64,000 bases of DNA, from positions 62,001-126,000 of the forward strand of contig NZ_FRAS01000001.1 of the NCBI RefSeq assembly GCF_900142395.1, in the 5' to 3' direction. The notes under the pieces are model-generated. The model was not told the DNA's origin. It made no database searches and saw only the letters and a list, made by a program, of their open reading frames with translations. Of this stretch, positions 33,536 to 42,661 are shown in pieces. This DNA comes from Hymenobacter psychrotolerans DSM 18569 (GTDB lineage: Bacteria; Bacteroidota; Bacteroidia; Cytophagales; Hymenobacteraceae). A program made the position numbers and the translations under genes. Positions within the stretch are counted from its first letter, which is position 1. The number at the start of each line of letters is the position of its first letter.

Positions 33536-34369
33536 ATGAAAACCCTCGATTTGCGCACCGCCACCCTCGACGACATGGTCTTCGAGGGGCGAAACAAAGC
33601 CTACGGCGCCTTCCTGCTGCGCCGCCTCTATCACCAGCACCTGGCACGCGCGTCGGCTATGGGTATTGCGCTGAGCCTGCTGTTGCTGTGTGCCCCGCTG
33701 TTGCTTGACCGGCTGTTTCCCCGCATGATAGAAGCAGCGCCCTTACTGCCTGACCTTCCCCGGGTAATTGAGCCGATGAAGCCACCCGTTTTCGAGCCGA
33801 CGAAACCAGCAGAACCAGCCGGCGCGGTGCAGCCCATCATCCGGCCGCCGGTAGCTGAGGTGCCCACCCGGGTAGTGAAGGATAATCTGGCGAAGCCTGA
33901 AATTGCCAAGCCCGACATTGTTGACATCGGGCCGGTTGTTGACGTGGATGCCTCCACCGGTTCCGTGGGCAAGCCCGGCACCGACGTTGGCACCGGCGTA
34001 GGCACGGGCAAAGGCAGCGCTGACTCGGGCACCGCCAAAACGGCTTCTCCACCGGCGCCTTTCATCACGGCGGAAGTAATGCCGCAGTTTGTGGGCGGCA
34101 ATGAGGCGCTGGTGCGCTACATGCAGAAGAACCTGAAATACCCATCGTTGGCCCTGCGCAACAATATCGAGGGCAAGGTTTTCATCTCCTTCACGGTGCA
34201 GGCCGATGGCTCTATTGCCGATGTGCAGGTGCTGAAGGGACTGGGGTTCGGCACAGACGAAGAAGCCGTTCGGGTGGTGAAGAATATGCCCTCCTGGGTG
34301 CCCGGGCAGCAGAACAAACGGTCGGTGGCGGTGCGCTACAACATGCCCATTACGTTTCGCTACGATTAA
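33536..34369 (+). CDS. Second TonB-family energy transducer
   Basis: The 277-residue paralogue matches the first TonB closely at both ends: head ATLDDMVFEGRNKAYGAFLL and C-terminal domain FVGGNEALVRYMQKNLKYP with IEGKVFISFTVQADGSIADV. The middle differs: the polyproline runs are replaced by a Pro/Lys/Glu/Val linker and a Gly/Thr-rich spacer (GTDVGTGVGTGKGS). It therefore looks like a tandem duplicate that has diverged in the periplasm-spanning part. Terminators lie on both sides, so it is a separate transcript; a weak promoter candidate (TACGGTTTG) lies near 33400. Confidence 0.93.
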   Translation: MKTLDLRTATLDDMVFEGRNKAYGAFLLRRLYHQHLARASAMGIALSLLLLCAPLLLDRLFPRMIEAAPLLPDLPRVIEPMKPPVFEPTKPAEPAGAVQPIIRPPVAEVPTRVVKDNLAKPEIAKPDIVDIGPVVDVDASTGSVGKPGTDVGTGVGTGKGSADSGTAKTASPPAPFITAEVMPQFVGGNEALVRYMQKNLKYPSLALRNNIEGKVFISFTVQADGSIADVQVLKGLGFGTDEEAVRVVKNMPSWVPGQQNKRSVAVRYNMPITFRYD

Positions 34370-34440
34370 TTTGCTCCTGCAGCCAAGCGCCTGATGCTCA
34401 TGCTGCCCAGCCAGCTGGCCCATGGGTAGCGAAACGCCGG

Positions 34441-34493
34441 AAAGTCAAAAATCGGCCGGTTCAGCTTGAACCGGCCGATTTTTGACTTTTTTT
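34441..34493 (+). terminator. Strong intrinsic terminator after the second tonB
   Basis: A 23-bp perfect stem (34441-34463 with 34467-34489) with a 3-base loop is followed by a T run through 34493. Confidence 0.88.
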
Positions 34494-34590
34494 GTGGCAA
34501 TAACTACCGGCCCATTTCGTTGAGGCGAACCAGCACAGGGAAATTTCGTGTTATAGTTGTAACAAGCTTTTTCGCGCTGAATCAACCACC

Positions 34591-34854
34591 ATGTACAACC
34601 GTCCCACCACTGAAGAGCGCCTGAACCAGACGTCTCCCAAAACGCTGATGCGTTACTTCCTTATCCTGATGACCGTCGTGTACATGATATTGGGAGTATG
34701 TTTGTGGGTAGCTCCTATTCCGCTCGACATTACGCCGAATACCCGCCGGATTCTGGGAGGCGTATTCGTACTATACGGAATCATTAGATTTGTCCGCATC
34801 TACCGGGAACATTTCCAGAACTCTTCCTCCAGGCATGACCGTACCATTCGCTAA
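34591..34854 (+). CDS. Small two-helix membrane protein
   Basis: The 87-residue protein has a polar cytoplasmic start, one helix at about 21-41 (YFLILMTVVYMILGVCLWVA) and a second at about 53-68 (RRILGGVFVLYGIIRFVRI), then a basic tail. I do not know its function. It overlaps the 5' end of the PstS-like gene by 20 bases in a different frame, which suggests coupled translation and a link to the transporter-like protein. The same small gene is often found in this gene neighbourhood in related bacteria as I recall it, but I cannot check that here. Confidence 0.75.
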   Translation: MYNRPTTEERLNQTSPKTLMRYFLILMTVVYMILGVCLWVAPIPLDITPNTRRILGGVFVLYGIIRFVRIYREHFQNSSSRHDRTIR

Positions 34855-35806
34855 CCTGCGCCGCCCGGCCCTTCTGCTGGCCCTGCCTGCCCTGTTGCTG
34901 GCCAGCTGCAACCGCAATCCGGAGGCCAACAACGGCCCGGACGACGACACGCCTACCAGCGGCCGCATCAAGATCAGTGTGGACGAAACGTTTGCTCCTA
35001 TCTTAAAGTCGCAGGTAGACACGTTTCAGCAGTTGTACACTCTAGCGCACATAGACGCTGAATACAAGGCTGAGGAGTACGTAGCTGAGGATTTGATGAG
35101 CGGTAAGGTTCGCGCCATTGTAATGGCCCGCCCCCTGACGGCCCCCGAAAAGGCCAAGCTGGAAAAGCAACTGCTTATCCCGCGTACTACGCACATTGCT
35201 ACCGATGGCCTGGCCATCATTCTGCACCCTTCCAACCCCGATTCTCTGCTGACGCTGGCACAGCTGAAAGCCATTTTCACGGGCCAGAATGCGGAGTGGA
35301 AGCAGGTGAGCAGCACCAATAAGCTGGGCACGGTAGATGTGGTTTTCGACGCCAACCGCTCCAGCACCACCCGCTACGTGCAGGACTCCATTACGCGTGG
35401 TGTGCCCCTGACGAAGCGGGTTTATGCCGCCAAATCGAACCCGGCACTGCTGGATTACGTTGCAACTCATCCTAATGCCATTGGGATAGTAGGTGCCAAC
35501 TGGATAAGCGACCGGGATGATGCGGCCGTACAGCGCTTCCTGAAGCGTGTTACGATTGCAAGCATCAGCAAATCAGCGAATCCTGCTTCTCCTGATGACT
35601 ATCTGCAACCGTACCAGGCTTACCTTGCCTTGAAAACGTATCCTCTGCGCCGTGACGTCTATATCATCAGCCGTGAAGGGCGCGCCGGTCTTGGCACCGG
35701 TTTTGCATCCTTTGTAGCAGGTACCAAAGGCCAGCTCATCGTCCTGAAATCGGGCCTGATGCCGGCCACTGGCCAAACCCGTATCGTAACTACTTCCAAG
35801 AAGTAG
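34835..35806 (+). CDS. PstS-like substrate-binding lipoprotein
   Basis: The 323-residue protein starts MTVPFANLRRPALLLALPAL and continues LLASC, a lipoprotein signal with the lipid-anchored cysteine near residue 25. The rest is a periplasmic binding fold of the phosphate-binding PstS type, with SGRIKISVDETFAPI, IVMARPLTAPEK and FTGQNAEWKQV. There are no pstCAB genes nearby; instead it lies in a TonB-system cluster, so it may serve as a sensor or as an assembly part of the TonB machine rather than in ABC transport. The ATG at 34835 puts the lipobox at the right distance. Confidence 0.85.
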   Translation: MTVPFANLRRPALLLALPALLLASCNRNPEANNGPDDDTPTSGRIKISVDETFAPILKSQVDTFQQLYTLAHIDAEYKAEEYVAEDLMSGKVRAIVMARPLTAPEKAKLEKQLLIPRTTHIATDGLAIILHPSNPDSLLTLAQLKAIFTGQNAEWKQVSSTNKLGTVDVVFDANRSSTTRYVQDSITRGVPLTKRVYAAKSNPALLDYVATHPNAIGIVGANWISDRDDAAVQRFLKRVTIASISKSANPASPDDYLQPYQAYLALKTYPLRRDVYIISREGRAGLGTGFASFVAGTKGQLIVLKSGLMPATGQTRIVTTSKK

Positions 35807-35848
35807 GATACGGCTTCTTTTCCACAACACCCCATTTTCCAACTTCCA

Positions 35849-37465
35849 ATGCTCATGAACTTCAAGCCCTGGAATCTTTCGTTCCTCGTTGCCTTGTCGG
35901 TTTCCGGCTCTGCCGCCTTCGCCCAGACGCCCCAGAAGTCCATCGAACTGGAGCGCTACAGCGAAGCTCGCGCCGCGCTGCTCCGTCAAGGATCCTCGCC
36001 CGAAGCATCCTTTGAACTGGGCCGTCTGTATCAGATGCGCGATATGCCGGACTCAGCTGCTTTCTACTTCAACCGCATTGCCCTCAACCCCAAAGACCCC
36101 ATGACGATGGTGGCAGCCGGCCGTGCTGCTCTGGCGCAGGGCAAAGCAGCTGAGGCGCAGGTGCAGTTCGACAATGCCGTGAAAGCCAGCAAGAGCAAAG
36201 ACCCCAAAGTGTACACGATGATTGCGCAGGCCTACGCCGAGTCGGATCTGAAGGACGCTTCGAAAGGCCTTTCTTACGTAGAAGCTGCCCATAAGCTCAA
36301 TAAGAACAAAGACGATGCAGCTCTGATGATTGCCCGCGGCGACATCTACGCTAAGTCTGAAAACGGTGGCGGCGAAGCTATGAACAGCTACGAGCGCGCG
36401 CTGATGGCAGACCCCAAGAACGCGCTGGCCAGCTACCGTAAAGGGGAGCTGAACGTTCGTTCGCGCAACTACAACGATGCCCGCACGGCTTTCGAGCAGG
36501 CTATTGCTGCTGATGCCAACTATGCTCCTGCCTACAATGCCCTTGCCGAAACCTACTTCTACGCCGGCAAGTACGACGAGGCTCTGTCGACGTTCCAGAA
36601 GTACCAGGGTGTAGCTGAGAAGTCGCCCGGCACGGATGCCAAGTATGCTTCGTTTCTGTTTCTGACCAAGAAATATCCCGAAGCACTGGTGGAAATAGAC
36701 AAGGTACTGGCCCGCGACCCGCAGAACGTGACCATGAACCGTCTGAAGGCGTACTCGCTGTTCGAAACCAACAAGAACACAGAAGCTGTGACGGCCATGG
36801 AATCGTACATGAAGCTGCAGCCGGCGGACAAGCTCATCACCGAAGACTACGTGTACTACGGTAAGATGCTCTCCAAAGCTGGCCGCGCAGATGAAGGCAC
36901 TGCCGCCATCCAGAAGGCTATAGCCGCTGACCCCAAGAAAGCTGCTGAGCTGCAGAATGAACTGGCGCAGAGCTACATGCTGGCTAAAAACTACCCGGCT
37001 GCCATCAAGGCCTACCAGGCCAAGATGAAGGCTGATGCTACGCCGGAACTGACCGACCAGATCCGTCTGGCCGTGGCATACGGTGGCAACAAGCAGTACG
37101 ACAAGGCTGATAGCCTCTACAACGCTGTACTGGTAGCCCGCCCGACCTACGTTCCTGGCTACCTGATGCGTGCCAAGGCGAACTACTACATGGATCCGGA
37201 TTCCAAGCAGGGTCTGGCCAAGCCACACTACGAGAAGTACATCGAAATGGCAAAGGCTGATCCTTCGAAGTACAAAGACGGTCTGGTAGAGGCCAACAGC
37301 TACCTCGGCTACTACTACTACCAGAAGGGCGACAAGACGGCCGCAGCTCCTTACTACAAGGAAGTGCTGGCCCTCGATCCGACCAACGAAAGTGCCAACT
37401 CGGTTATCAACTCGATGAAAGCACCTGCCAAGGCTCCTGCCAAAACGGCTGCCAAGAAGAAGTAA
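35849..37465 (+). CDS. Periplasmic tetratricopeptide-repeat protein
   Basis: The 538-residue protein has a signal peptide (cleavage likely after AFAQ, near residue 26) and then at least ten TPR-like units, for example YNALAETYFYAGKYDEALST and YLGYYYYQKGDKTAAAPYYK. It ends in an Ala/Lys/Pro tail (KAPAKAPAKTAAKKK). A role as a scaffold for protein-protein contacts in the periplasm is inferred. It follows the PstS-like gene after 42 bases on the same strand, so both probably belong to the small-membrane-protein transcript. A strong terminator ends the unit. An ATG two codons downstream is an equally good start. Confidence 0.9.
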   Translation: MLMNFKPWNLSFLVALSVSGSAAFAQTPQKSIELERYSEARAALLRQGSSPEASFELGRLYQMRDMPDSAAFYFNRIALNPKDPMTMVAAGRAALAQGKAAEAQVQFDNAVKASKSKDPKVYTMIAQAYAESDLKDASKGLSYVEAAHKLNKNKDDAALMIARGDIYAKSENGGGEAMNSYERALMADPKNALASYRKGELNVRSRNYNDARTAFEQAIAADANYAPAYNALAETYFYAGKYDEALSTFQKYQGVAEKSPGTDAKYASFLFLTKKYPEALVEIDKVLARDPQNVTMNRLKAYSLFETNKNTEAVTAMESYMKLQPADKLITEDYVYYGKMLSKAGRADEGTAAIQKAIAADPKKAAELQNELAQSYMLAKNYPAAIKAYQAKMKADATPELTDQIRLAVAYGGNKQYDKADSLYNAVLVARPTYVPGYLMRAKANYYMDPDSKQGLAKPHYEKYIEMAKADPSKYKDGLVEANSYLGYYYYQKGDKTAAAPYYKEVLALDPTNESANSVINSMKAPAKAPAKTAAKKK

Positions 37466-37481
37466 CCTGGTTATTCTTCCG

Positions 37482-37525
37482 CCAACAAAAAGGCCCGCTA
37501 CACAAGTAGCGGGCCTTTTTGTTGG
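37482..37525. terminator. Bidirectional intrinsic terminator
   Basis: A 19-bp perfect stem (37482-37500 with 37507-37525, 6-base loop) with A and T runs separates the convergent TPR and rluD genes. Confidence 0.88.
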
Positions 37526-37545
37526 TATGCACCAAGGCGTGATAC

Positions 37546-38613
37546 CTAGGTAGCATACTGCTCCCAGTGAGCCAGAACAGCCGCGAAATCCGCAGGCAGC
37601 TCCGCCTCGAACTGCATCGTTTCGCTGGAGTTGGGATGCACGAAGCCCAGAGACTTGGCATGTAGCGCCTGGCGGGGCATCAGCTCGAAGGCTTTTTCCA
37701 CGAAAGCCTTGTAGGCGCCGGTACGCTGGCCATACAGCACCTTGTTGCCGCCGTAGGTAGCATCAGAGAACAGCGGATGGCCAATGTGCTTCATGTGTAC
37801 CCGGATCTGGTGCGTGCGGCCGGTTTCGAGGTTGCACTGCACCAAGGCCACATGCCCAAACGTGCGCAGCACCTTATAGTGCGTAACAGCGTGCTTGCCT
37901 TGGTCGCCTTCGGGAAACACGGCCTGTACCTTCCGGTCTTTCAGGCTCCGCCCGATGTTGCTGCGAATAGTGCCCTGCGTCTCTTTGGGAATCCCCCACA
38001 CCAACGCCAGATAGGTGCGCTCAATGGTATGGTGGAAAAACTGCTGCGACAAATGCGTCATAGCCCACTCGGTCTTGCCGATTACCAGCAGGCCGGACGT
38101 ATCCTTATCTATGCGGTGTACCAGTCCCGGGCGGATTTCGCCGTTGCGGCCCGTTGGCAGGTTGTTGAGGTGATGGGCCAGGCCATTGACCAGCGTCCCG
38201 TTCCAGTTGCCGAAAGCCGGATGCACCACCATTCCGGCGGGCTTATTCACGAGCAACAGCGCCTCATCCTCGTAGCGGATATCGAGGTGCATAGGCTCGG
38301 GCAGCACCTTGAACTCGCGCGGCGGCTCCGGCAGCGTGATGGTAATGACGTCGCCGGGCTTCACGCGGTAGTTCGACTTCACTGCCCGCTCGTTTACCTG
38401 CACCGCCTGCGCTTCAATGGCAGTCTGAATTTTGGTGCGCGAAACATTGGGCAGCCGGTTCAGCAGAAACTTGTCGAGGCGCAGCAGTTCCTGCCGACGG
38501 TCGGCCTGAATGCGGTGATGCTCGTACAGTTCGTCGCCTTCGTCCGCGTCGTCCTCATCGGGCAATGCGTATGGAGCGGACAGGTCTTCTTCATGCGGGT
38601 CGGCGGAGGTCAT
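37546..38613 (-). CDS. rluD: RluA/RluD-family 23S rRNA pseudouridine synthase
   Basis: The 355-residue enzyme isomerises specific uridines in rRNA. It has an acidic N-terminal extension of about 40 residues, an S4 RNA-binding domain (LRLDKFLLNRLPNVSRTKIQ), and the catalytic domain with the aspartate motif GLVHRIDKDTSGLLVIGKT, plus ETGRTHQIRVHMKHIGHPL. RluD is favoured over RluA or RluC because of the S4 domain and overall length; substrate position is inferred. It is the last gene of the minus-strand envelope cluster. Confidence 0.9.
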   Translation of the reverse strand: MTSADPHEEDLSAPYALPDEDDADEGDELYEHHRIQADRRQELLRLDKFLLNRLPNVSRTKIQTAIEAQAVQVNERAVKSNYRVKPGDVITITLPEPPREFKVLPEPMHLDIRYEDEALLLVNKPAGMVVHPAFGNWNGTLVNGLAHHLNNLPTGRNGEIRPGLVHRIDKDTSGLLVIGKTEWAMTHLSQQFFHHTIERTYLALVWGIPKETQGTIRSNIGRSLKDRKVQAVFPEGDQGKHAVTHYKVLRTFGHVALVQCNLETGRTHQIRVHMKHIGHPLFSDATYGGNKVLYGQRTGAYKAFVEKAFELMPRQALHAKSLGFVHPNSSETMQFEAELPADFAAVLAHWEQYAT

Positions 38614-38659
38614 AGGGAGGGCAGTTAGCAGGCTCAGCAGAGCGCTTCTACAAACAAGA

Positions 38660-38684
38660 AAGCCGGAGCACAGGGCTCCGGCTT
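38660..38684 (-). terminator. Stem-loop after the second skp/ompH gene
   Basis: A 10-bp perfect stem (38660-38669 with 38675-38684) lies 31 bases past the stop of the skp-like gene. The minus-strand tail CTTGTTTGTAG is only weakly T-rich, so termination may be partial. Confidence 0.55.
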
Positions 38685-38714
38685 CGTTGCCGAATGATAA
38701 GGGCTTAGAAAGCC

Positions 38715-39374
38715 TTATTTCTTCGTTTTGGTTTTCGTTTTGGTGTTAGCAGCCGGCGTGGCTGGGGTAGCAGCTTTTGGGGCGGCCGTAGGAGCAGCCG
38801 GAGCGGCACCCGGAGTTACGCCCATTTTCTTCAGAATCAGGTCCGAAATGTCGCCATCCTTGGGGCCGTGCAGTAGCACGGGGCTGGCGCCATCCGAGTT
38901 CAGCACATAGGTGTAGCCGTTTTCGTCAGCCACCTGGTCGATGGTTTTCTGCAGCTTGTCCAGCGCAGGCTTCAGCAGCGTCTGCTGCTTCTGCTGCAGG
39001 CTTTGGTCGGCGCTACGCTGAAACTCCTGGATGGATTGCTGCATAGTAGTCAGCTCCTTCTCCTTGTCCGTGCGTACTGCTTCTGCCATCGTAGCAGCAC
39101 CTTGCTGGTAGGTTGCCGCTTTGGTCTGGTACTCCTGGTATTTGCTCTTGAGCTGGTTCTCCAGCTGCGTGCTGAAGGCTTTCAGGTCAGATTCAATCTG
39201 CTTGCTTTCGGGCATCTGGCTCAGCACGTACTCCACGCTGGTATAACCGATTTTCAGGGGGCCGCTGGTGGTGGTGCTTGCCGTAGTAGGAGCCTGCGCC
39301 AGGGCAGCCGTTGCCGAAGTGAAAGTGAGGGCGGCCGCAGCCAATGCAACGCGGAACATGTTCATGGTAGTCAT
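38715..39374 (-). CDS. OmpH/Skp-family periplasmic chaperone, second copy
   Basis: The 219-residue protein has a signal peptide ending near ALAQ, then the Skp plan: a start strand (LKIGYTSVEYVLSQMPE), long charged coiled-coil arms rich in Gln, Lys and Glu, and a closing strand (NGYTYVLNSDGASPVLL). The tail is rich in Ala/Pro/Thr and ends in KTKTKTKK. Skp chaperones hold unfolded outer-membrane proteins on the way to BamA, whose gene lies upstream. ATG codons at 39374 and 39365 are both possible starts. Confidence 0.9.
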   Translation of the reverse strand: MTTMNMFRVALAAAALTFTSATAALAQAPTTASTTTSGPLKIGYTSVEYVLSQMPESKQIESDLKAFSTQLENQLKSKYQEYQTKAATYQQGAATMAEAVRTDKEKELTTMQQSIQEFQRSADQSLQQKQQTLLKPALDKLQKTIDQVADENGYTYVLNSDGASPVLLHGPKDGDISDLILKKMGVTPGAAPAAPTAAPKAATPATPAANTKTKTKTKK

Positions 39375-39410
39375 CAAAAGGGAACGTCAGAGGAAGTTAG
39401 TAGTGCAAAG

Positions 39411-40088
39411 TTAGTTTTTTCGGCCAGCCGGGCGGGTAGTACGCGAAGCGGGAGCAGTGGCCCCCTTCTCGTTGTCAACATCGGCCTCGTCGCCGGCGGC
39501 GGGCGTTTTGGGTGTCGCCACGGTTTTCACGCTACCTTTCTGCGCCGTCTGGTTGCGGTCTTCGGTTGCCAGGCCCAGCTCTTCCATCACAAACTCCGTG
39601 TAGTCGTGCACGGGGTTGGTGTAAAGCATGGTCAGGTCACCGGACTTATCGAACACAATGGCCAGCTGCTTTTTCTTGGCCACTTTTTCAATGGCCTCAA
39701 ACACCTGGTCCTGCACCGGCTTGGTCAGTTCCTGCCGCTTCTTAAACAGCTGGCCTTCGTAGCCGAAAATCTTGTTCTGGTAGGTTTTGATGTCCTGCTC
39801 CTTCTTCAGGATTTCGTCCTGCCGCTTCTTTTTCATCGGCTCGGTCAGCAATACTTCCTCCGCCTGATAGGTGCGGTAGAGCTTGTCGAGGTCCTTTTTC
39901 TGCGCCTCAATTTCCTTCTGCCAGTTCGTCGACAAGGTATTGAGCTCGGTTTGGGCCTGCGCGTAAGCAGGCATCTTGCCCATCAGAAACTCAGAGTCTA
40001 CGTACCCGAACTTCTGAGCTGAGGCCGAGGAGTTGGCAGCGAACAGGAGCACCAGCGAAGTGGCCAGCGTGGAAAGCAGTTTTTTCAT
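39411..40088 (-). CDS. OmpH/Skp-family periplasmic chaperone, first copy
   Basis: The 225-residue protein begins with a signal peptide (cleavage near SASAQ) and the strand KFGYVDSEFLMGKMPAYAQA. A coiled-coil region follows, and then VAKKKQLAIVFDKSGDLTML closes the Skp core. A basic, low-complexity C-terminal tail (from about residue 190) is of unknown role. It sits 38 bases after bamA and 36 bases before its paralogue on the same strand; tandem skp genes after bamA are usual in this phylum. Confidence 0.92.
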   Translation of the reverse strand: MKKLLSTLATSLVLLFAANSSASAQKFGYVDSEFLMGKMPAYAQAQTELNTLSTNWQKEIEAQKKDLDKLYRTYQAEEVLLTEPMKKKRQDEILKKEQDIKTYQNKIFGYEGQLFKKRQELTKPVQDQVFEAIEKVAKKKQLAIVFDKSGDLTMLYTNPVHDYTEFVMEELGLATEDRNQTAQKGSVKTVATPKTPAAGDEADVDNEKGATAPASRTTRPAGRKN

Positions 40089-40126
40089 GAGTGCAAAAAC
40101 ATAAAGCTGGCCCGCCGCCGCGTAGG

Positions 40127-42646
40127 TTAGCGAATCTGCTGGCCGATGATGAAGTGAAACTGGTTGCGGTCCTGGGTAGCCTGGGTGCTGCTCGTGCGAG
40201 GAACAGTATCGAAGGCCCGGCCGTAGTCGAAGCCTAGCAAACCAAATGCCGACATGAAGACACGGGCGCCAAAACCAACCGAACGGTACAATTTATAGGG
40301 GTTGTAGTCGGTGTAATTGTTGAAGGCATTGCCCGCCTCCGCAAAGCTCAGAACATAAACTGTGGCCGCTGGGTTCAGCGACACCGGGTAACGCAGTTCC
40401 ATCACATACTTATTGTAGGCAACCCCGCCGCTGGCGCCCGAGCGGGCCGTTGGCAGCGCGTTCGGGTCATTCGGATCGGAGTAGCCGCGCAGACCGATGT
40501 ATTCGGTACCTACCAGGAAATTGCCGCCGCCGCCGGCCGCCAAGCCAGAGCCACCCAGCTTAAACCGCTCGAACGGACCGATAGAACGGGAGCTGTTGTA
40601 GGTGCCGATGAAGCCAAAGTGTGCCCGCGTGTTCAGCACCAGTTTGCCCACAATAGGCGTAAACCACGAGGCGTCGAACATCCACTTGTGGAATTCCACC
40701 CACTCGTTCACGTTCGGGTGAGAGCCGCTGAACACGGAGTAAGGCGGAGTCAGGTTCACGCTCATGGCCAGCGACGAGCCCCGGCGCGTGTACGTCGGGT
40801 TGTCGATGCTATTGCGGGAGAGAGTGGTGTTGAGCGTGATGTTGTTGGCGTTGCCGTTGCTGAAACCCTGGAAATACGGGTAGTTCTTCAGCTTGTACTG
40901 GCTCACCGACAACGAGTTGCTCAGCGTGAAATAGTCATCGGGCCAGCGCAGGCGGCGGCCCAGGCTGATAGCAGCGCTGTTTACCTTAATCGACTGCTCC
41001 GAGCTGGCATCGAAGCTCGTTCCGACGCGCTGAATGCTCTTGTTGAGGCTGAACGACAACGAATTGGGCTTGCGGCCACCCAGCCACGGCTCCGTGAAGG
41101 AGAACGAGTAGGCTTGGTACTGCAGTCCGTTGGCCTGCACATTCAGGGCCAGGCGCTGGCCGTCGCCGGCGGGCACGGGCGTCCAGTTCCGGAAGTCGCC
41201 GGCTTTGCGCAGGGAGAAGTTGTTGAACACCAAACCCACCGTACCGATGAAACCGGCATAGCCACCCCAGCCGCCCGAAAGCGTAATCTGGTCGGAAGGC
41301 TTCTCTACTACGGTATAGTTGATGTCTACGGTGCCGTCGGCCTGGTTGGGAACGGGGTTGATGCCTACTTTCTCCGGGTCGAAGTAGCCCAGCGTGGCAA
41401 TTTCGCGCTGGGAACGAATCAGCAGCTCACGGTTGAACTTGTCGCCGGGCAGCGTCCGCAGCTCCCGCCGCAACACGTGGTCGGAAGTCTTGGTGTTGCC
41501 GGCAATGTTGATATCCTTAACGCGAGCCTGCACGCCTTCCGTAATGCGCATCTCAATATCAATCGAGTCGCCATCTACCTTGGTTTCTACCGGGTCAATG
41601 GAGAAGAACAGGTAGCCGTCGTTCATATAGAGCGACGTAATGTCCTGGCCCGTGGGGTTGTAGTTCAGGCGCTTATCCAGCGTTTCCTTGCTGTACACGC
41701 TGCCCTCCTTGATGCCCAGCACCGAAGCCAGGGTCTTGTCGTCGTAGAGGTAGTTGCCGGCCCAGCTGATGTTGCGGAAGTAATACTTCGGCCCTTCGTC
41801 CACCGTAATGCGCAGTGCCAGCGCATCGCCGTTGCGCACCAGCGTATCCGACACAATTACAGCGTCGCGGTACCCTTCAGCATTGTAGAATTCGACGAGC
41901 TTTTTCTTATCTTCTTCAAATTCAGCGCGCTGGAACTTGCCGGAATTCAGGATTTTAGGAAACTTCTTCTCCTTGGTTTTCTTGAATTTGCCTTTCAGCT
42001 TGCTGTCCTTGTAAGACTCGTTGCCTTCGAAGGCAATGTCCTTAATCCGGATTTTGCCGCCCTTGTCTACGTTGATCTTCAGAACAACACTGTTCGACAG
42101 GCTGGAGTCAGGCAGCTGCGTGATGTTCACCTTGGCATCCAGAAAGCCCTTGTTGGTGTAGAACTTGCGCACCTGCGTCCGGGTGTTGCTCAGCAAAGCA
42201 TCCGTTACCACCTTGCCCCGGATCAGCTTGATTTTCTTCTCGAGGTCCTGCGCCTGGCCCTTGCTGATGCCCGTAAACTCGAACTTCGACAGGCGCGGAC
42301 GCTCTTTCAGGTTGAAATCCAGAAAAATACGATTCCCTTCCGTACGGGAAATGGACACGCTTACGTCGCCCAGGATTCCCTGGTCCCACAGCTTGCGAAT
42401 GGCCTTGCCGATTTCCTCACCAGGTATTGATATAGGGTCGCCAATCCGCAGGCCGGTCAGGCCAATCAGCGTATTTGTATCCAGATAGCGGGCACCACTA
42501 ACCGTAATACCGCCTAACTCATAGCGTTTTGGCTCCTCAGCGGCCGCGGCCGGAGCGGTTTGCGCCATGCCAGCCAACGGAAACCCGAGCCCAAGCGTAA
42601 ATACTACGGCCGCAACCCGGCCCATCGTATGCAAAGAAGAATTCAT
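40127..42646 (-). CDS. bamA: Outer membrane protein assembly factor BamA
   Basis: BamA is the essential Omp85 insertase for outer-membrane beta-barrels. The 839-residue protein has a signal peptide, then five POTRA-type repeats over about residues 40-440, with pieces such as FTGISKGQAQDLEKKIKLIR, AFEGNESYKDSKLKG and NIAGNTKTSDHVLRRELRT, and a C-terminal Omp85 barrel with the VRGF-equivalent GLRGYSDP and a closing YGRAFD region. Length is typical. It is 15 bases after uppS on the same strand and is followed by two Skp-type chaperones that act with it. Confidence 0.96.
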   Translation of the reverse strand: MNSSLHTMGRVAAVVFTLGLGFPLAGMAQTAPAAAAEEPKRYELGGITVSGARYLDTNTLIGLTGLRIGDPISIPGEEIGKAIRKLWDQGILGDVSVSISRTEGNRIFLDFNLKERPRLSKFEFTGISKGQAQDLEKKIKLIRGKVVTDALLSNTRTQVRKFYTNKGFLDAKVNITQLPDSSLSNSVVLKINVDKGGKIRIKDIAFEGNESYKDSKLKGKFKKTKEKKFPKILNSGKFQRAEFEEDKKKLVEFYNAEGYRDAVIVSDTLVRNGDALALRITVDEGPKYYFRNISWAGNYLYDDKTLASVLGIKEGSVYSKETLDKRLNYNPTGQDITSLYMNDGYLFFSIDPVETKVDGDSIDIEMRITEGVQARVKDINIAGNTKTSDHVLRRELRTLPGDKFNRELLIRSQREIATLGYFDPEKVGINPVPNQADGTVDINYTVVEKPSDQITLSGGWGGYAGFIGTVGLVFNNFSLRKAGDFRNWTPVPAGDGQRLALNVQANGLQYQAYSFSFTEPWLGGRKPNSLSFSLNKSIQRVGTSFDASSEQSIKVNSAAISLGRRLRWPDDYFTLSNSLSVSQYKLKNYPYFQGFSNGNANNITLNTTLSRNSIDNPTYTRRGSSLAMSVNLTPPYSVFSGSHPNVNEWVEFHKWMFDASWFTPIVGKLVLNTRAHFGFIGTYNSSRSIGPFERFKLGGSGLAAGGGGNFLVGTEYIGLRGYSDPNDPNALPTARSGASGGVAYNKYVMELRYPVSLNPAATVYVLSFAEAGNAFNNYTDYNPYKLYRSVGFGARVFMSAFGLLGFDYGRAFDTVPRTSSTQATQDRNQFHFIIGQQIR

Positions 42647-42661
42647 TCTGTCGTTGAAACC

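Noticed and set aside
34835..35806. Phosphate ABC transporter operon
   Set aside because: Only a PstS-like lipoprotein is present; no pstC, pstA, pstB or phoU is nearby.
40619..42430. 603-codon open frame on the plus strand opposite bamA
   Set aside because: BamA is well supported on the minus strand, and the opposite frame is low in recognisable motifs and has no promoter or start context.
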